Positions 48,166 to 59,878 of a stretch of DNA of 64,000 nt are shown here, piece after piece. The notes beneath the pieces are model-generated. The model was not told where the DNA came from, made no database searches, and saw only the letters and a program-made list of their open reading frames with translations. Position 1 is the stretch's first letter. Each line of letters opens with the position of its first letter. Source of the stretch: Aquatica leii (Eukaryota; Arthropoda; Insecta; Coleoptera; Lampyridae); NCBI GenBank assembly GCA_035610365.1, contig CM069432.1, positions 264,179,177 to 264,243,176 on the forward strand, read 5' to 3'. The translations under genes and the position numbers were made by a program.

Positions 48166-49455
48166 AAGATGTTTCAGGGCGCCAGAGCTTATCCCAAAGT
48201 AATCCTTCTGTCCGCTCACAACAGAATGGTGTAGAACTTGTAACAATTCGAAGATTCGTAATCCCTCTACTCAGCTGTTCGAGTAGCCCAAACTGGTTCG
48301 TAGGAAACAATAAACACACAAAAAAAGAATTAACAACTTTAATCACCCTCAGTCTATCATTAACAGTTATCACAGTTGTAGTTGTACTAAGCAAAAGTCA
48401 TTACACCCCACAGTTGGAGTTACTAAAGACTAGAAAAATTTACATTAAATAGTTACAACGGTATTAACGTTTGAGTTCGGAATAGTCAATTTAGAGAATT
48501 ATAGAAACAAGAAAAGCTAAGATCTCGATGCCTACAACATCGGCAACCCACCACACACAATTATAAAAAATCGAAGTACATGTCTTTCAACTACATACAA
48601 TATGCGAGACATTGGTTTCACTGATTTTAAATACCCTATTGGTAGCTACGCGTTATACTTATTTACTAACGTTAAATTGTAATCCCACAGTTCGTGAGTA
48701 ATTGTACGTGACCACGATATCTAAAGTAAATTCAAAGCACTCACCCGACCTCCAGTATCCACTAGCCCGAAGAAAAACGTTTTTCTTCTTCAGTGGCCTG
48801 CAATAAAATATTAACACGAATCGTGTCACAACCCCAACTCACAAGTGATAGTTCGGCTAAAACAATTTTGTATTAAATAATTCATGAAATCTATCTCAAA
48901 AGTAAACAAAACGTGCATCGACTACTGTATGTAGTGAGATCGAAAATAGGTGGTTATTAATATGTTTAACGTCGTGTCATCCACGTGTAGTATAATTTTG
49001 CCCTGGACGGTTCCGCAAGACCCCAATTTTGCGTCTTGGAAATCGCCTTCCGTCAGCGCTCGAGTACGGCAACGTGATGCATTATTTAGTAGTAGTTTAC
49101 GATATTCATTTATCGAGGATGTAACAGGTGCGAAATGAAGTAACGCAAAATGGCTGTCAAAAGGAAGACGAATTACAAACGAATTTTTACTAAAAGACGA
49201 CTTTAGCTTACCCTGTAACGCTTCAAAGAAATTAGGTAATTAACTAATTATAAATGGTTTTCCATTCTTTTCCAGATGGTAACGGATATATATCAATATT
49301 CAATAGTTACAGACCATTTTTATATCATTCACGTGTGACGACTTTCCGTCAAATGACATCTAATGAGAAAAGGATCGTTAGAGGGCGTCAAAACCCGAAT
49401 CTAATTTCACGTCGAAAACACATAGGCGTACTTAATGAAAATTTCGACCGTAACA

Positions 49456-51045
49456 TATATATTTCCAGTATTTTTCTTGTCCTTTCTACAATTCTTCCAA
49501 TTCCTTACACCCCCATGTTTCGGCCCCGTACATCATCACACTCTTTATTAATTTGTTAAACAACTAAATTTTTTCTTCTATTTGTTTCCCAAACCTCCTC
49601 TCCCTTATACCCTACACCTGACCTACTATTCTGTTACATTTCTTCGCCAACCACTTTTTATGAGACTCATCTTTATCGTATCTGATAACACAAATTAGTC
49701 ATTTCATTTACACTGTCTATTACCTAGTCTCCCCACTTCCACTTCCACTCCACGCTTTTTTTTCCCTTTTTGAAACACTACACATTTAGACTTAAACATT
49801 TTTTTCCAAATACTTTTTTACTGTCTTTATTATCTCCTTCATCTCTCTTTCCTTCTCTGCTATAATCACTATTTCGTCGGCATACGCCAAAACCCACACT
49901 TTTAACCCACGCATTACTATTCCTCCACTCTGTTGCCCCTCTTTCTTAATGTATTTAATAATTTACTTCTATCGACATTATCAAACGCTGCTTTTATATC
50001 CGAAAATAAAGCAAAAACTTTCCTTCTAATTCTTTGTTTACTATCTGTTTCAATATGTATACATTATCTAATGCCCTTCTCCCTCTTCTAAATCTTGTCT
50101 ACCCGTTTGGTAAGATCTTTTTTCCTCTATTTCTCTTTCCAGTCTTTTTTGCAAAGTTGTCATATAAATCTTATATCTCACATTTGCCACATAGTTTGTC
50201 TCTATAGTTTTTTACCATTTTTCTGTTTCCTCCTTTGCAAACTGGGCATATTATTGCTTTTCTTTAATCATCCGGAAACCCTTTACCTGACCATATGTAA
50301 TTTAAAATTTCCCTTATTTTTTCTTTCGTTCTCTCTCCCTGTATTTTTCCATTGTTCTCCTTCCGTCCCATTCGTCTCTTTTCCATTTCGTTTTTTTTAT
50401 TTTTTCAAATGCTTTTTCTATTTTTTCTTTCTGTATAGCCGTTCTGCTTTCTTCTTTTGTTATCCTTTTTATTTCAAATTCACCATTACTCCCTTCTTTC
50501 CTTTTTAAGACCTCTACGCAATGTTCTCTCCATTTTTTCATACCAATTTGTATCTTCCCTTTGTTTCCCAATTTTTCTTTCCTTATTCAAAAAGGTCCAT
50601 ATGTTTCATTTTCTAACATATTTATTCGATTCTCTCGCTCTTTTCTATATTCCTCTTTTCTGTTATTGTGATCTTAATCTTTTATATTACTAAATATCAG
50701 TTTTTCTTTTTTTCCACCTAATTTTTTACCTCTTCTTACCTCCTTATTGGCTTCCCTGCATTTCTTATTCGACAACTTTTTTCTCTATAATCTTTCATGT
50801 TTTTGTTTCTTGTATTTTGTTTTTTACTGGTTTCTCCATTTTATTGATCAATTTTTCACTTCTTCCTCTACTCTTTCGTCCATCCATTGTTCCTTCTCTA
50901 TTTTTTTCTTATAAACCTCAATATTTGCATCTGTGCATACCTTTTTCCCCCCTAACTGTGTTTGAATTTTTTCTTTATCTCTCCAACCTTTTAGCCTTAC
51001 TTCTAATGGTTGATGGTCCAAAGCAAAGTCTTCTATTATTTTAAA
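49456..51045 (-). pseudogene. LINE-A copy A3, 5' part
   Basis: Runs from the end of the endonuclease (DHQPLEVRLKGW, near 51000) through the linker (KKWREHCVEVLKRKEGS, 50314-50571) and the RT. The RT catalytic box reads WVLAYADEIVII (around 49870-49895), with the second Asp changed to Glu. It ends at QEKYWKY, immediately before the LTR. The continuation (TPGYI...) is at 39161. It is truncated at the 5' end inside the endonuclease. Confidence 0.75.
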
Positions 51046-51049
51046 ACTA

Positions 51050-52870
51050 ATTAAAAATATTTAATGAAAATACCTAAATAGTATTGAAACAATTAATATA
51101 ATTACGTGAGTTAGACTAACAAGCAAAATTTTGTAGGAGACCTTTATGACAACGCAAATGTAATTAAATAAGACTTACCCATAATCCAGTACTTGCCCAA
51201 AGAAAATGTTTTCCTCGTTGAGTCAATCTGGAATATTAATGAACAAGCAAATCGCGTCAGCACGATGACTCACAAAAGCAAAATCTACAAAACTATTAAT
51301 CAATGCTAAAAGAAATTAGATTTAAAAGCCGGTTATCCAATGCTGTTGCACACATTAAATTAAAGGTTGTTATCGCAGTCAATTTGAACCGTGCATCGGA
51401 GAAAATTTCTTGCCGAGACTTTGTTTTAAGCTTTAACGAAAGCCTTCCAAAATAATAATCTTTTCATGGAGGTATTTGGTCAATATTAACCTCTCATTGG
51501 TGGAGAATACACCGAAACATGTGCACTAATACGTGTCAGGTCGTGCTAACAAATTAAGATGGAATTTACTAATGAATTCAAAAAACTAATAGGAAAAGCT
51601 TACCTTGTGATGAATAAACTAATAGAAATGCGTTTTCAATTTATATCATAATTTCTACATACGCAGATGATGTTAGAAAATTAAAATTTAAATATCACAA
51701 GCACGTTTTTAAGTAGTTGACGGTTTACCGTCTTGACAGGAATTGAAGTAAAACGAAAAATTTTGAAATTTATGCACGTAACAGAATCCAACCCGCTATT
51801 TGTCCCCAGCAAGATAAAATCGTGGAGCGTGGATACCAAAACAAATGCTAAAATAAAGATAGAAATTTAGGCATACGCCAAGGATAGAACCCTTAAATCC
51901 AAAACCAATCCAATTTGAAGAAACGCAACCCCGTGTAATCTCATCAAATTACCACAAATACAGAAAAGACAGAAGTTTTCCAGAATCTTAAAAAGATCGA
52001 CAACCAAAACTGTAACAGAAACGCACGAAGCGAATGGTATCTCCAAGAAACCAAGAGTAATTTGATCCAAAAGCAAAAAAGAATACCAACACGGTTTAAT
52101 AATTTCCGAAGCGTATAGAACGATACCGAAAAATAAAATACAAACAATCAGTAACCCAATACAGTAAGGACGTAAGCATCAAAAAAATTCCAGAGAAAAG
52201 AAAAGAATATAGGAAAGGTAGAAGTTTAGACAAGCGTCCAGTACTAAGTAACACTAAAATCCGCTTAAACTTCAACCTTTAGATACAAAACCACCCTTTA
52301 AAATGGTCCCCAAAATAACTTACCCAAAACCCCAAGTACTAATCATCTGAAAAATAGAATTCAAAAAGAAGAAAAAAAGAAGAGGAAAGAAAAGAACGTA
52401 AGAACTATCAATTGCTAAACAAACACTTGTTAACTATGGATCACTGTGCTAGACTGTAACAAAGAACCTTATAAGCCGATAAACGGAATACAATATTCCA
52501 AGAAAAAATAAGGAGAAAGTAGTAAGAGATATCCTAAAAATGACTAACAGCCTCCAAAAAAACCGACCAAGCGGAAGTACATAAAGTACATAAAACGGAG
52601 TTGTAGTCTGTCTCAAGTTTCAGACTTACACAGCAAAACGAATAACTCACTAAGCCCAATGTAGCAAAAGAAGAAATCAACTAAAAAGGAAAATAAAGAG
52701 AATCGAATATGATTGCAGTGAACCCAAAAAAAAGGCAAGGCTTAAGCCAGAGAGAAGAAAGCAACCAACCCAATTCAAAAGAGAGATGAATTCTGAAGAA
52801 GTAAGAGATAAAAGGGAAAGATATCCTAAAGGTAGAAAGAAGAGAAAGACTTAGCGAAAGACAGAGAAAA
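51050..52870. other. No recognisable gene; purine-rich right half
   Basis: 51050-51750 is ordinary AT-rich sequence. From about 51860 the plus strand becomes A/G-rich, continuing into the tandem repeat. It may be the internal region of the LTR element that enters from 54.7 kb, but no gag or pol motif is visible. Confidence 0.35.
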
Positions 52871-52876
52871 GAAGAG

Positions 52877-53525
52877 GCTAGATGTTATACCTTGTCCAAT
52901 TCTCACTCTGTAAACAGATAGAAATATTGACCCAATCCTACAGCCTAAACAACCACTCAAAAAGCAAACCTTCAGGAGGAAGAAAGGAGAAAAAAAATGT
53001 GGCATGTAGGTGAGAAACTAATCAAAAGAAATAAAAGAAAAAATGGAAGAAAGACAGAAAGGAAGAAAAAAACAGACGGAGAAAGACAAGACAAGATGTA
53101 GATGTCTAATTCGTTCTTCTCTCTGTAGAAGAAACGAAAAGGAATGATCAACCCTTTAATGCCCAACCAACCGTTCAACAAGCGAACCATAAAGACATTA
53201 AAAAAGAAAGAAAAATGGTGGGCACATAGAAAAGATAGGTAAGCCCCAAGAAGAAAGAAATGAAAAGTAGAAAAGATAAGAGATTGAGAAAGACGGAAAA
53301 AGATAAGGCTTGATGTTAATGCTTGATTTGTTCTTCACACCGTAGAGGAACGAAAAGAGAGACCACCCTACTGTGCCCAACTAACCGCCCAAGAGGCAAA
53401 CTACAAAGAGAATTTAAAAAGAAAGAAAAATGGTTGGCACATAGAAAAACCCTAAATCCAAAAAAAGATAGTGATCGTGGATTAGTTGTTTGCGTTGGTC
53501 CGATGAAACAACTAATGTCCACACA
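52877..53525. repeat. Degenerate ~216-bp tandem repeat, about three units
   Basis: Recurring landmarks: GGCTAGATGTTA / ACAAGATGTAGATG / GGCTTGATGTTA at about 52876, 53091 and 53307, and GTGGCATGTAGG / GTGGGCACATAGAAAAG / GTTGGCACATAGAAAAA at about 52997, 53219 and 53433. Units are strongly purine-rich on the plus strand. Minus-strand frames through them are repetitive Phe/Ser/Leu-rich and probably meaningless. Confidence 0.65.
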
Positions 53526-54288
53526 CAAGAGTCAGACAAGGAAAGCGTACAAGGATTGGTAGTAAGCCGAATAATCCTAGAAATGGAAGAAACATTTGGA
53601 GGATGTAGAGAATATAAAGAACGAACAGGATGTACAAGTTTCTCAGCTTTAGAACGATAGTGCATACAAGAATTAGACTTAGGAGTAATTATAGAAGAAA
53701 GAAGTGAAAAAGTATTAAGAGGATCAGCAACAGCATTAACAAAAGCTGCTGAAGTAGCAGTCCTACTCGTAGAAATCAAAGACGGTTCTAGAAGTATGTC
53801 ACTCCTTTCGGATGTTAAAAAACTAAAATAATTACTACAGTTAACGTTGGACTTCAAACGTTTGCCTAAAGAGACCAATTGAGAAAAGGACGTAATATCC
53901 ACAGGTGCGAAATCAAATTGGTAAAACGGAGACAAATTGCGGCGAATGATTTTAAGTTGGCTCTTTTCCGAGACCGGTTCTAACAAAATATCGCATATTA
54001 ATAACGTACATCTCAATACTTAAGTTTTATCACTCGGTTACGAATAGTGTCCATTAACCGTTCATCATAATCTAACGGCAAAAATAGGGTGTTTAACATC
54101 GCAGCAACCTTATTCCACGAACGTAAAGTATTTCGTCTACTTCTAAGCACAAGAAGAGCTTTATCCGATAACACTTCCGGAGCTGAAAAAAATAGTTGAT
54201 GCTGAGAAACTCTCGAGCAAACACAAGTCGTCGATACGAATAAGAAACTCAATAAGTATAGATGGATCTTTACTAGAGAAAGTACCAT
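53414..54288 (-). CDS. Two overlapping unassigned frames beside an LTR
   Basis: The first frame (54288-54013, 91 codons, ATG start) begins with a hydrophobic, signal-peptide-like stretch (VKIHLYLLSFLFVSTTCVC). The second (54016-53414, 200 codons) has no ATG at its start and follows by a one-base frame change with only a few bases of overlap. It is Ser-rich, for example LISTSRTATSAAF and LLSSIITPKSNSC. They lie about 390 bases downstream of a primer-binding site, so they probably belong to the internal part of an LTR element. No gag, pol or envelope motif is recognised. The junction could be a decayed frameshift. Confidence 0.35.
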
Positions 54289-54674
54289 TTCAATCAGCCA
54301 AGTTCATTTCCAAATCAGAGTTTGATGAAGTAAGTGGCTGCTCGTCTAAAAAATACATAATTAACAACTGTCTAACTAGAAAGGCAATCAAACCAAAAAC
54401 AAGTCAACAACCACGGCAAAGTCAAAGCAACAGTATATTTTAACCTATTTTAAATTAACCAACCAAACTACCAGTAAATGATGGAATCACAAGAAAATCA
54501 CAATTTAAGAAAATCGCCAAAAGAAACAAAAAGAGCAAGAAAATTGTCACAAGAAAATCGAGAGAAAGTCGACACTATACCTTAACTTATGTCTAAATTA
54601 TATAACCTATCGCTGAATGATAATAATCACAATGAAAGAAAATAGCTAAAAGAAATATAGAGATTAAGAAAATT

Positions 54675-54694
54675 GGGCCCCACGTTGGGCGCCA
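54675..54694 (-). other. tRNA-Lys-type primer-binding site
   Basis: On the minus strand TGGCGCCCAACGTGGGGCCC follows the LTR end by four bases. TGGCGCC is the sequence complementary to the 3' end of tRNA-Lys that is used by many insect LTR retrotransposons. Confidence 0.65.
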
Positions 54695-54698
54695 AATT

Positions 54699-54830
54699 TG
54701 CTACAAACTTATAGGTCTTACGAATATTACTCGGCCAACTCACACTAACCGGAGATAGGGGAGGTTCAGGTAAATAGAATTTAAAGGGCGTCAGATCCTA
54801 CTTAGTAAAACTTCTGTTTCAAACAGGGCT
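54699..54830 (-). repeat. LTR 3' end fragment, same family as the solo LTRs
   Basis: Ends with TTTGTAGCA on the minus strand. Upstream it matches the last ~130 bases of the 26165-27537 LTR (GTGAGTTGGCCG, ATTCGTAAGACCTATAAG). The following primer-binding site shows this is a 5' LTR. Its other end is lost against a Penelope fragment. Confidence 0.6.
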
Positions 54831-54859
54831 TCTTTGTGAACTATGAAACGGAGTGAGGT

Positions 54860-55180
54860 CCCTAGTATGATATACTATTTCTGCGGGCCTTTTGAGCAAA
54901 CTCTTGGTGGAGCCGAGATATCCCTATTAAAATTGTCATACTTCTGGATTTCAATGGTTTCCTTGTATAGTCTAGGCCAGAAGTTTTGGGATTTAGCCAA
55001 CATTGTTACCTCTTCAAATTTTATCGTGTGACCGGTGTCTAAAAAGTGTTCTGCAACAGCAGATCTTGTGTTTCTTTGCCTTATGTTTTTTTAATCTGGT
55101 AGCTATGTTGCGTCCCGCTTGTCCTATGTAAGCCAGCCCACACGAACAAGGGATGTGGTAGACTTTTGCTTTTGTTTTTT
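54860..55180 (-). pseudogene. Penelope-like GIY-YIG fragment
   Basis: The minus-strand reading gives KVYHIPCSCGLAYIGQAGRN, an aligned RSHDKI-FEEVTMLAK and ETIEIQKYDNFNRD. These match the GIY-YIG domain and tail of the Penelope element at 32.0-32.3 kb, but from a different family. The RT is absent. It abuts an LTR fragment on the left and a small plus-strand repeat (55240-55300, shared with 3766-3815) on the right. Confidence 0.7.
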
Positions 55181-55429
55181 TTTTATTTTGAGAAATTGGC
55201 GTCTATTTTATTTGTTGCAGTGAAGATCACTTTGATATAAAAATAATTATTTGTTAAAAAATCACGGCCGCGAAAGCCTCAAAAATTATTTTAAACTTTG
55301 TGTCAGTGCTTGAAAACAAAGATGGAAATTTTTCAAGAAAATCAATAAAGGCAGCAACAAAGATTTATTAAGTGATTTTTTCAGCAACGTTCGGATCCGA
55401 TTCTTTGCGAAAAAGCTAATATCATAGCT

Positions 55430-58330
55430 TTCAAAATGAATTGGAAGCGAGAAAAGGTATAAGAGACGCAATTAAAAAAGCGAGTGGGTTAATACTAGTA
55501 AAATTGGATTCCTTAGATGATAAGCTAGAAATATTAAAGAAAAAAGAAAGGTTAAGAGGAACAAGGATACTTATGGATGAAGATATGACTCCAGTGGAAA
55601 GAGAGGTACAAAAAAATATAAGGATGGAAGTAAGAAAACTAAAGGAAGAAGGAAAAACAACAAAAATAGAGTTAATGAAATTATGGGTTGAGATGCATTG
55701 GAACGTAAAAGAAAACACATTAGAAAGAAGGAGGCCAAAAAACTAGAAATAAAAGGAGTAAAAGATAAAAAATTAGGGACGACCAAGCAAAGATCAAAGA
55801 AAACAATAAGAAAAAAAGAAGGAAATGGGATTAGTATTTTGGAACGCTACAGGTGTTAAAATTAAAGGAGCTGAGTTTTGGAAATATATAGAAGAGTTTG
55901 ACATTGTGGGTTTAGTTAAAACGTGGCTAAACGAGAAAGATTGGGAAAGATGAAGAGTAACTTTGCTAGAAGAATATAGATGGAATGTACAGTTCGCGGC
56001 AAGAAAAAAAAGGAAGCGCGCAAAGGAGTATAATATCGGGAGTAAGAGAAGAATGAGTGGTAGAAGAAGAGGAGAATAAAAAGCAAGAGCAAGGAATATA
56101 AGTAAATCAAATATTAAGAGAAAATGAGGGTAAACATACGATGATAACAGTGTTTGGTCAAGAAATGAGACCAACGATAAGGAACTTGAAACAGCTACGG
56201 ATTGAAGAAGAGAGAGGAAAATTAATAATACGTGCGGATTTTAACGCGAGAATTGAAGAAGGTGGAGGTATGATAGTGAATGGGGAAGAAACAAAAAGCG
56301 TAACGGTGGATAAGGCATTAAACAAAAAAGGTAGAGAGCTATTGGAGTTATATGAGAAGAAAAGGGTGGACTATACTCAACGGAAATATACAGAAAGGAA
56401 ATAGAGGAGAATACACAAATATAGGTGAAAGGGGAGAATCTATTATAGATTATGTAATGGTTAGTGGGGAAGTTTTAGAGAAAATAGAAAGCTTTAAAAT
56501 AGGGGAAGAGGTTGATTTCGACCATCAGACAATAAAAGTAAGGCTAAAAGGTTGGACGAGAGAAAGAACAAATTCAAACACAGTTTGGGGGGAAAAAAGG
56601 TATAAATAGATGAAAACATTAAGGTTTATAAGAAAAAAATAGAGGAGGTACAATGGTTGGAGGAAGGAATACAGGAAGAAGTGAAAGAACTGATTAATTA
56701 AATGAATAAAGCAGTAGAAAGGAAAAGATACAAGAAAAAAACTTAAAGGAGAGAAAAAAAAGGTGGTGGAATAAGGAATGCAGGGAAGCTAGGAAGGAGG
56801 TAAGAAGAGGTAAAAGGAGATAGAAAAAAGAAAATTAAGATCACAATATAGAAAAGAGCGTTGTAAGAGAAAATATATAGAAAAGAGTTAAAGAATCAAA
56901 TAAAGTTGTTAGAAAATGAAGGAGACATATGGAATTTTTTGAATAAGGAAAGAAAAATTGAGAAAAAAGGGGGAATACAAATTATAGGGGGAAGAAGAGA
57001 GGAATGGTGAACTTGAAATAGTAAGGATAACAAGAAGAGGGAGCAGAACGGCTATACAGAAAGAAGAAATAGAAGAATCGTTAAGAAAAGTAAAAAAAAA
57101 GAAAGGCAGAAGGGACGGATGGGACGCAAGGAAAAAAATGGAAATATACAGGAGAGAGAACGAAAGAAAGAATAGGGGAAATTTTAAATAAGATATAGCC
57201 AGGTGAAGAGTTTTCGGATGATTGGAGAGAAACAATAATATGCCTAGTTTACAAAGGAGGAGACACAAGAGAGGTAAAAAAACTATTGAGGTATAAGTTG
57301 AGCAAATGTGGGATATAAGATTTATATGACAATTTGGCAAAAAAACTGCATAGAGAAATGGAGGAACAGATAGTAAACAAAGAATTAGAAGCGAAGAGAG
57401 GGAAAGTTTTTGCGGTATTGGTGGATATGAAAGCAGCATTTGATAATGTCATTAGAAGTAAATTATGGAATATCTTAAAAAAAAACTAGTTAGGAATATA
57501 AAGGAAATATATGATGGGACAAAGTGCAACGTAAGAATAGAAGTAGAAAAAGAGTGAAATGGAAGTGGGGAGACGAGGTAATAGAAAGTGTACATGAAGT
57601 GACTTATTTGGATTATCGACTCAGATAACACAATACAATACAATAGTAGGTCAGGTGTGAGGTATAGGATAGAGGGTGTTTGGGAAACAAATAGAAGCAA
57701 GAGGATGTTTGTTTAACAAATAAAGAGTGTGATGATGTGCGGGGCGGAAATATGGAGCTGGAAGGAATTGGAGAAAGTATAAGAAAAATACTAGAAATGG
57801 ACGTTAGGGTTAGAAAGAGAGACGCCAGGCTACATAGTAAAGGAGGAAATGAAGTTAGAGAAGATAAGAGTACAGGCGAGGAAGAGAGTAATGTGTTACG
57901 AAGAACAAATGAAACAAAGAGAAGAATGCAAATTGCTTCAAATGTGCTAAAGAGAGGTAAAGAATGAAACATATAAATATGGACAAGAAGAAAGAAAAAG
58001 ATATTAAAAGAGAGTTGGATATGCGAGAGAAGAAGTAGAGAAAATAAGGGAGACAGGAAAGGAAATAAAAGATGAAATAATAAGAAGAGACAAGGATATA
58101 CAAAGACAAGAAACAAGAGCAAGAATAAGGGAGGGGAAATACAATGAGAGATATACAAATATAGTGATAGATAATATTCCAAGGTACATAAAAGACGAAA
58201 AAAGCTTGAGATTAAAAAGAATGGTAGCAAGGTTTAGATGCGGGAATGAAGAGTTAGAGAATATGGAAAGGAGATAAAGATAGGAGATGTAGACTATGTT
58301 GGGAAAAATATTTTGATGACCAATAAAGGC
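55430..58330 (+). pseudogene. LINE-A copy A4 (plus strand)
   Basis: The only plus-strand LINE-A copy. ORF1-like KLDSLDDKLEILKKKERLRG is at 55441-55746. The endonuclease spans 55830-56600, with WKYIEEFDIVGLVKTWLNE, IIRADFNARIEEGGG, ESIIDYVMV and VDFDHQTIKVRLKGW. An RT start follows with VLVDMKAAFDNV (57420-57460). The central RT including YADD is deleted, and sequence resumes at VEWKWGDEVIESV-like residues near 57550. The C-terminal part continues to CRLCWE near 58290 and an AATAAAGG 3' end. Stops and frameshifts throughout show it is inactive. Confidence 0.75.
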
Positions 58331-58369
58331 TATTAATTAATTAAAAAATAAAAAAAGAAAATTCTTTTA

Positions 58370-58673
58370 AAAATCCCTGGATGTTCAGATGTAGGAAATC
58401 TTTGAAAATGTGAGAGAAGAAAGTGTCGAGGAAGAAGATGATTTTAATGTCGAAGTTAAAGCAGACACGGGACCATCAGCTAGTGCAGCGTTTGTCTTCT
58501 TTGAAACTGTGTTGAAGTGGATAGAACGTCAACCCGATTGTGACCACATGCAACTTCTCACTGTCAAGCGGATGCGCGACTTGGCTTTCCAAAAACGGAT
58601 CAAGACAGATTACTTTGGCCAAAATGTTCAGCAAACAATGACTTTCGCGTTGCCTTTTCATTTAATTAATTAA
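58370..58673 (+). pseudogene. pogo/Tigger-type transposase C-terminal fragment
   Basis: The frame includes NVREESVEEEDDF, then ASAAFVFFETVLKWIERQ, CDHMQLLTVKRMRDLAFQKR. The ...AF.....ALKWIE.Q...D..QL..VKR.RD.A..KR pattern is common at the C-terminus of Tigger/jerky-like DDE proteins. It sits between the tails of two LINE-A copies. No catalytic motif is present. Confidence 0.45.
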
Positions 58674-58699
58674 AAATGCATTCAGTACCAAAAATCAGC

Positions 58700-59878
58700 T
58701 CTTTTTCTATAATAGCCTTTATTTGTCGTAAAAAATTATTCTACTACATAAAACAAAAAAAACAATCCTAAACCCCTTTACCACTAATCAATTTTCTATA
58801 TACATCTACTACACTACTTGTATCTTTTTCTTCTTTTTAATACTGCTTCCATCCATCCCACTCCTTCTGCCCCTTCTCCCAAAATCTCCAACCTTCCTCT
58901 CTCCACTTCTCTCCTATGCATTCCTTTACCATGTGCCCTATATTTTTCCACCCCTCCCCACATAGTCCACATCTTTATCTTCCTTCCAATACTTATTCTT
59001 GCTCTTGTTTCTTGTCTCTGTATATCTTTATCTCTTCTTATTATCTCATCTTTTATTTCCCTGCCTGTCTCTTTTAGTTTCTCTTCCTCTTCTCTCACAT
59101 ATCCACTTCTTTCATAATATCTTTTTCTTTCTTCTTGTCCATATTTAATTTTTCCATTCTTTACCTCTCTCCATCACATTTGAAGGAATTTACATCATTC
59201 TCTTTCTTTCATTTGTTATTCGAAACAAATTGCTCTCTTCCCCGCCTGTACTCTTATCTTTTCTAACTTTATTTCCTCATCTACTATGTACCCAGATGTC
59301 TCCCTTTCTAATCTTAACGTAAATTTCCATTATTTTTCTTGTACTTTCTCTAATTCCTCCCGTTCCCTCTACTCTCATATTTCCGCCCCCTACATCATCA
59401 AACTCTTTATTAATTTATTAAACAACCATCTTCTTGCTTCTATTTGCTTCCCAAAACCCCTCTCTCCTATACCCCACACCCGACTTGCTATTCTGTTAAA
59501 TTTCTTTGCCAACCACTTTATATGAACCTCATCTTTATTGTCGTATTTGATTAGATAACCCAAACAAGTCATTTTATTTACACTTTCTATTACCTTGTCT
59601 CCCCACTTCCACTCCACTCTTTTTTTACCCCCTTTCCCTTTTTGAAACACTACCATCTTTGTTTTTCCCATGTTTACACTTAAACACGTTTTCTCCAGAT
59701 ACTTTTTTACTGTCTTTATCATCTCCTTCATTTGTCTTTCTTTCTTTGTTTTAACCACTATGTCATCCGCATACGCCAAAACCCACACTTTTAACACCCC
59801 CCCCCCCTCTCATTACTATTCCTTTCTCTAAATAATCTAAATATACTGCAAACAAACTCTTTTTCTATAAAATACATA
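58700..59878 (-). pseudogene. LINE-A copy A5
   Basis: Minus strand. VWVLAYADDIVVKTKKERQM, GKTKMVVFQKGKGG, TCLGYLIKYDN and RVWGIGERGFGKQIEARRWL (59390-59797) lead to a C-terminal MWGGVEKYRAHGKGMH region (58814-59098). The 3' end shares AATAAAGGCTATT with copy A4, so A4 and A5 lie tail to tail. The 5' side is cut at 59878 by the mariner-like element, and no continuation is seen beyond it. Confidence 0.75.

Larger units (their letters stand above)
39162..49455 (-). repeat. Solo LTR split by an 8.9-kb nested insertion
   Basis: The outer ends are TGTTAC at 39162 and GTAACA at 49450-49455, with TATA flanking both sides (39158-39161 and 49456-49459). The LTR tail 39162-39238 and the body 48162-49455 together match the reverse complement of the 1373-bp solo LTR at 26165-27537. 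The break falls at the AGAAATATATAAA site of the LTR. The LTR itself interrupts LINE-A copy A3. Confidence 0.8.
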
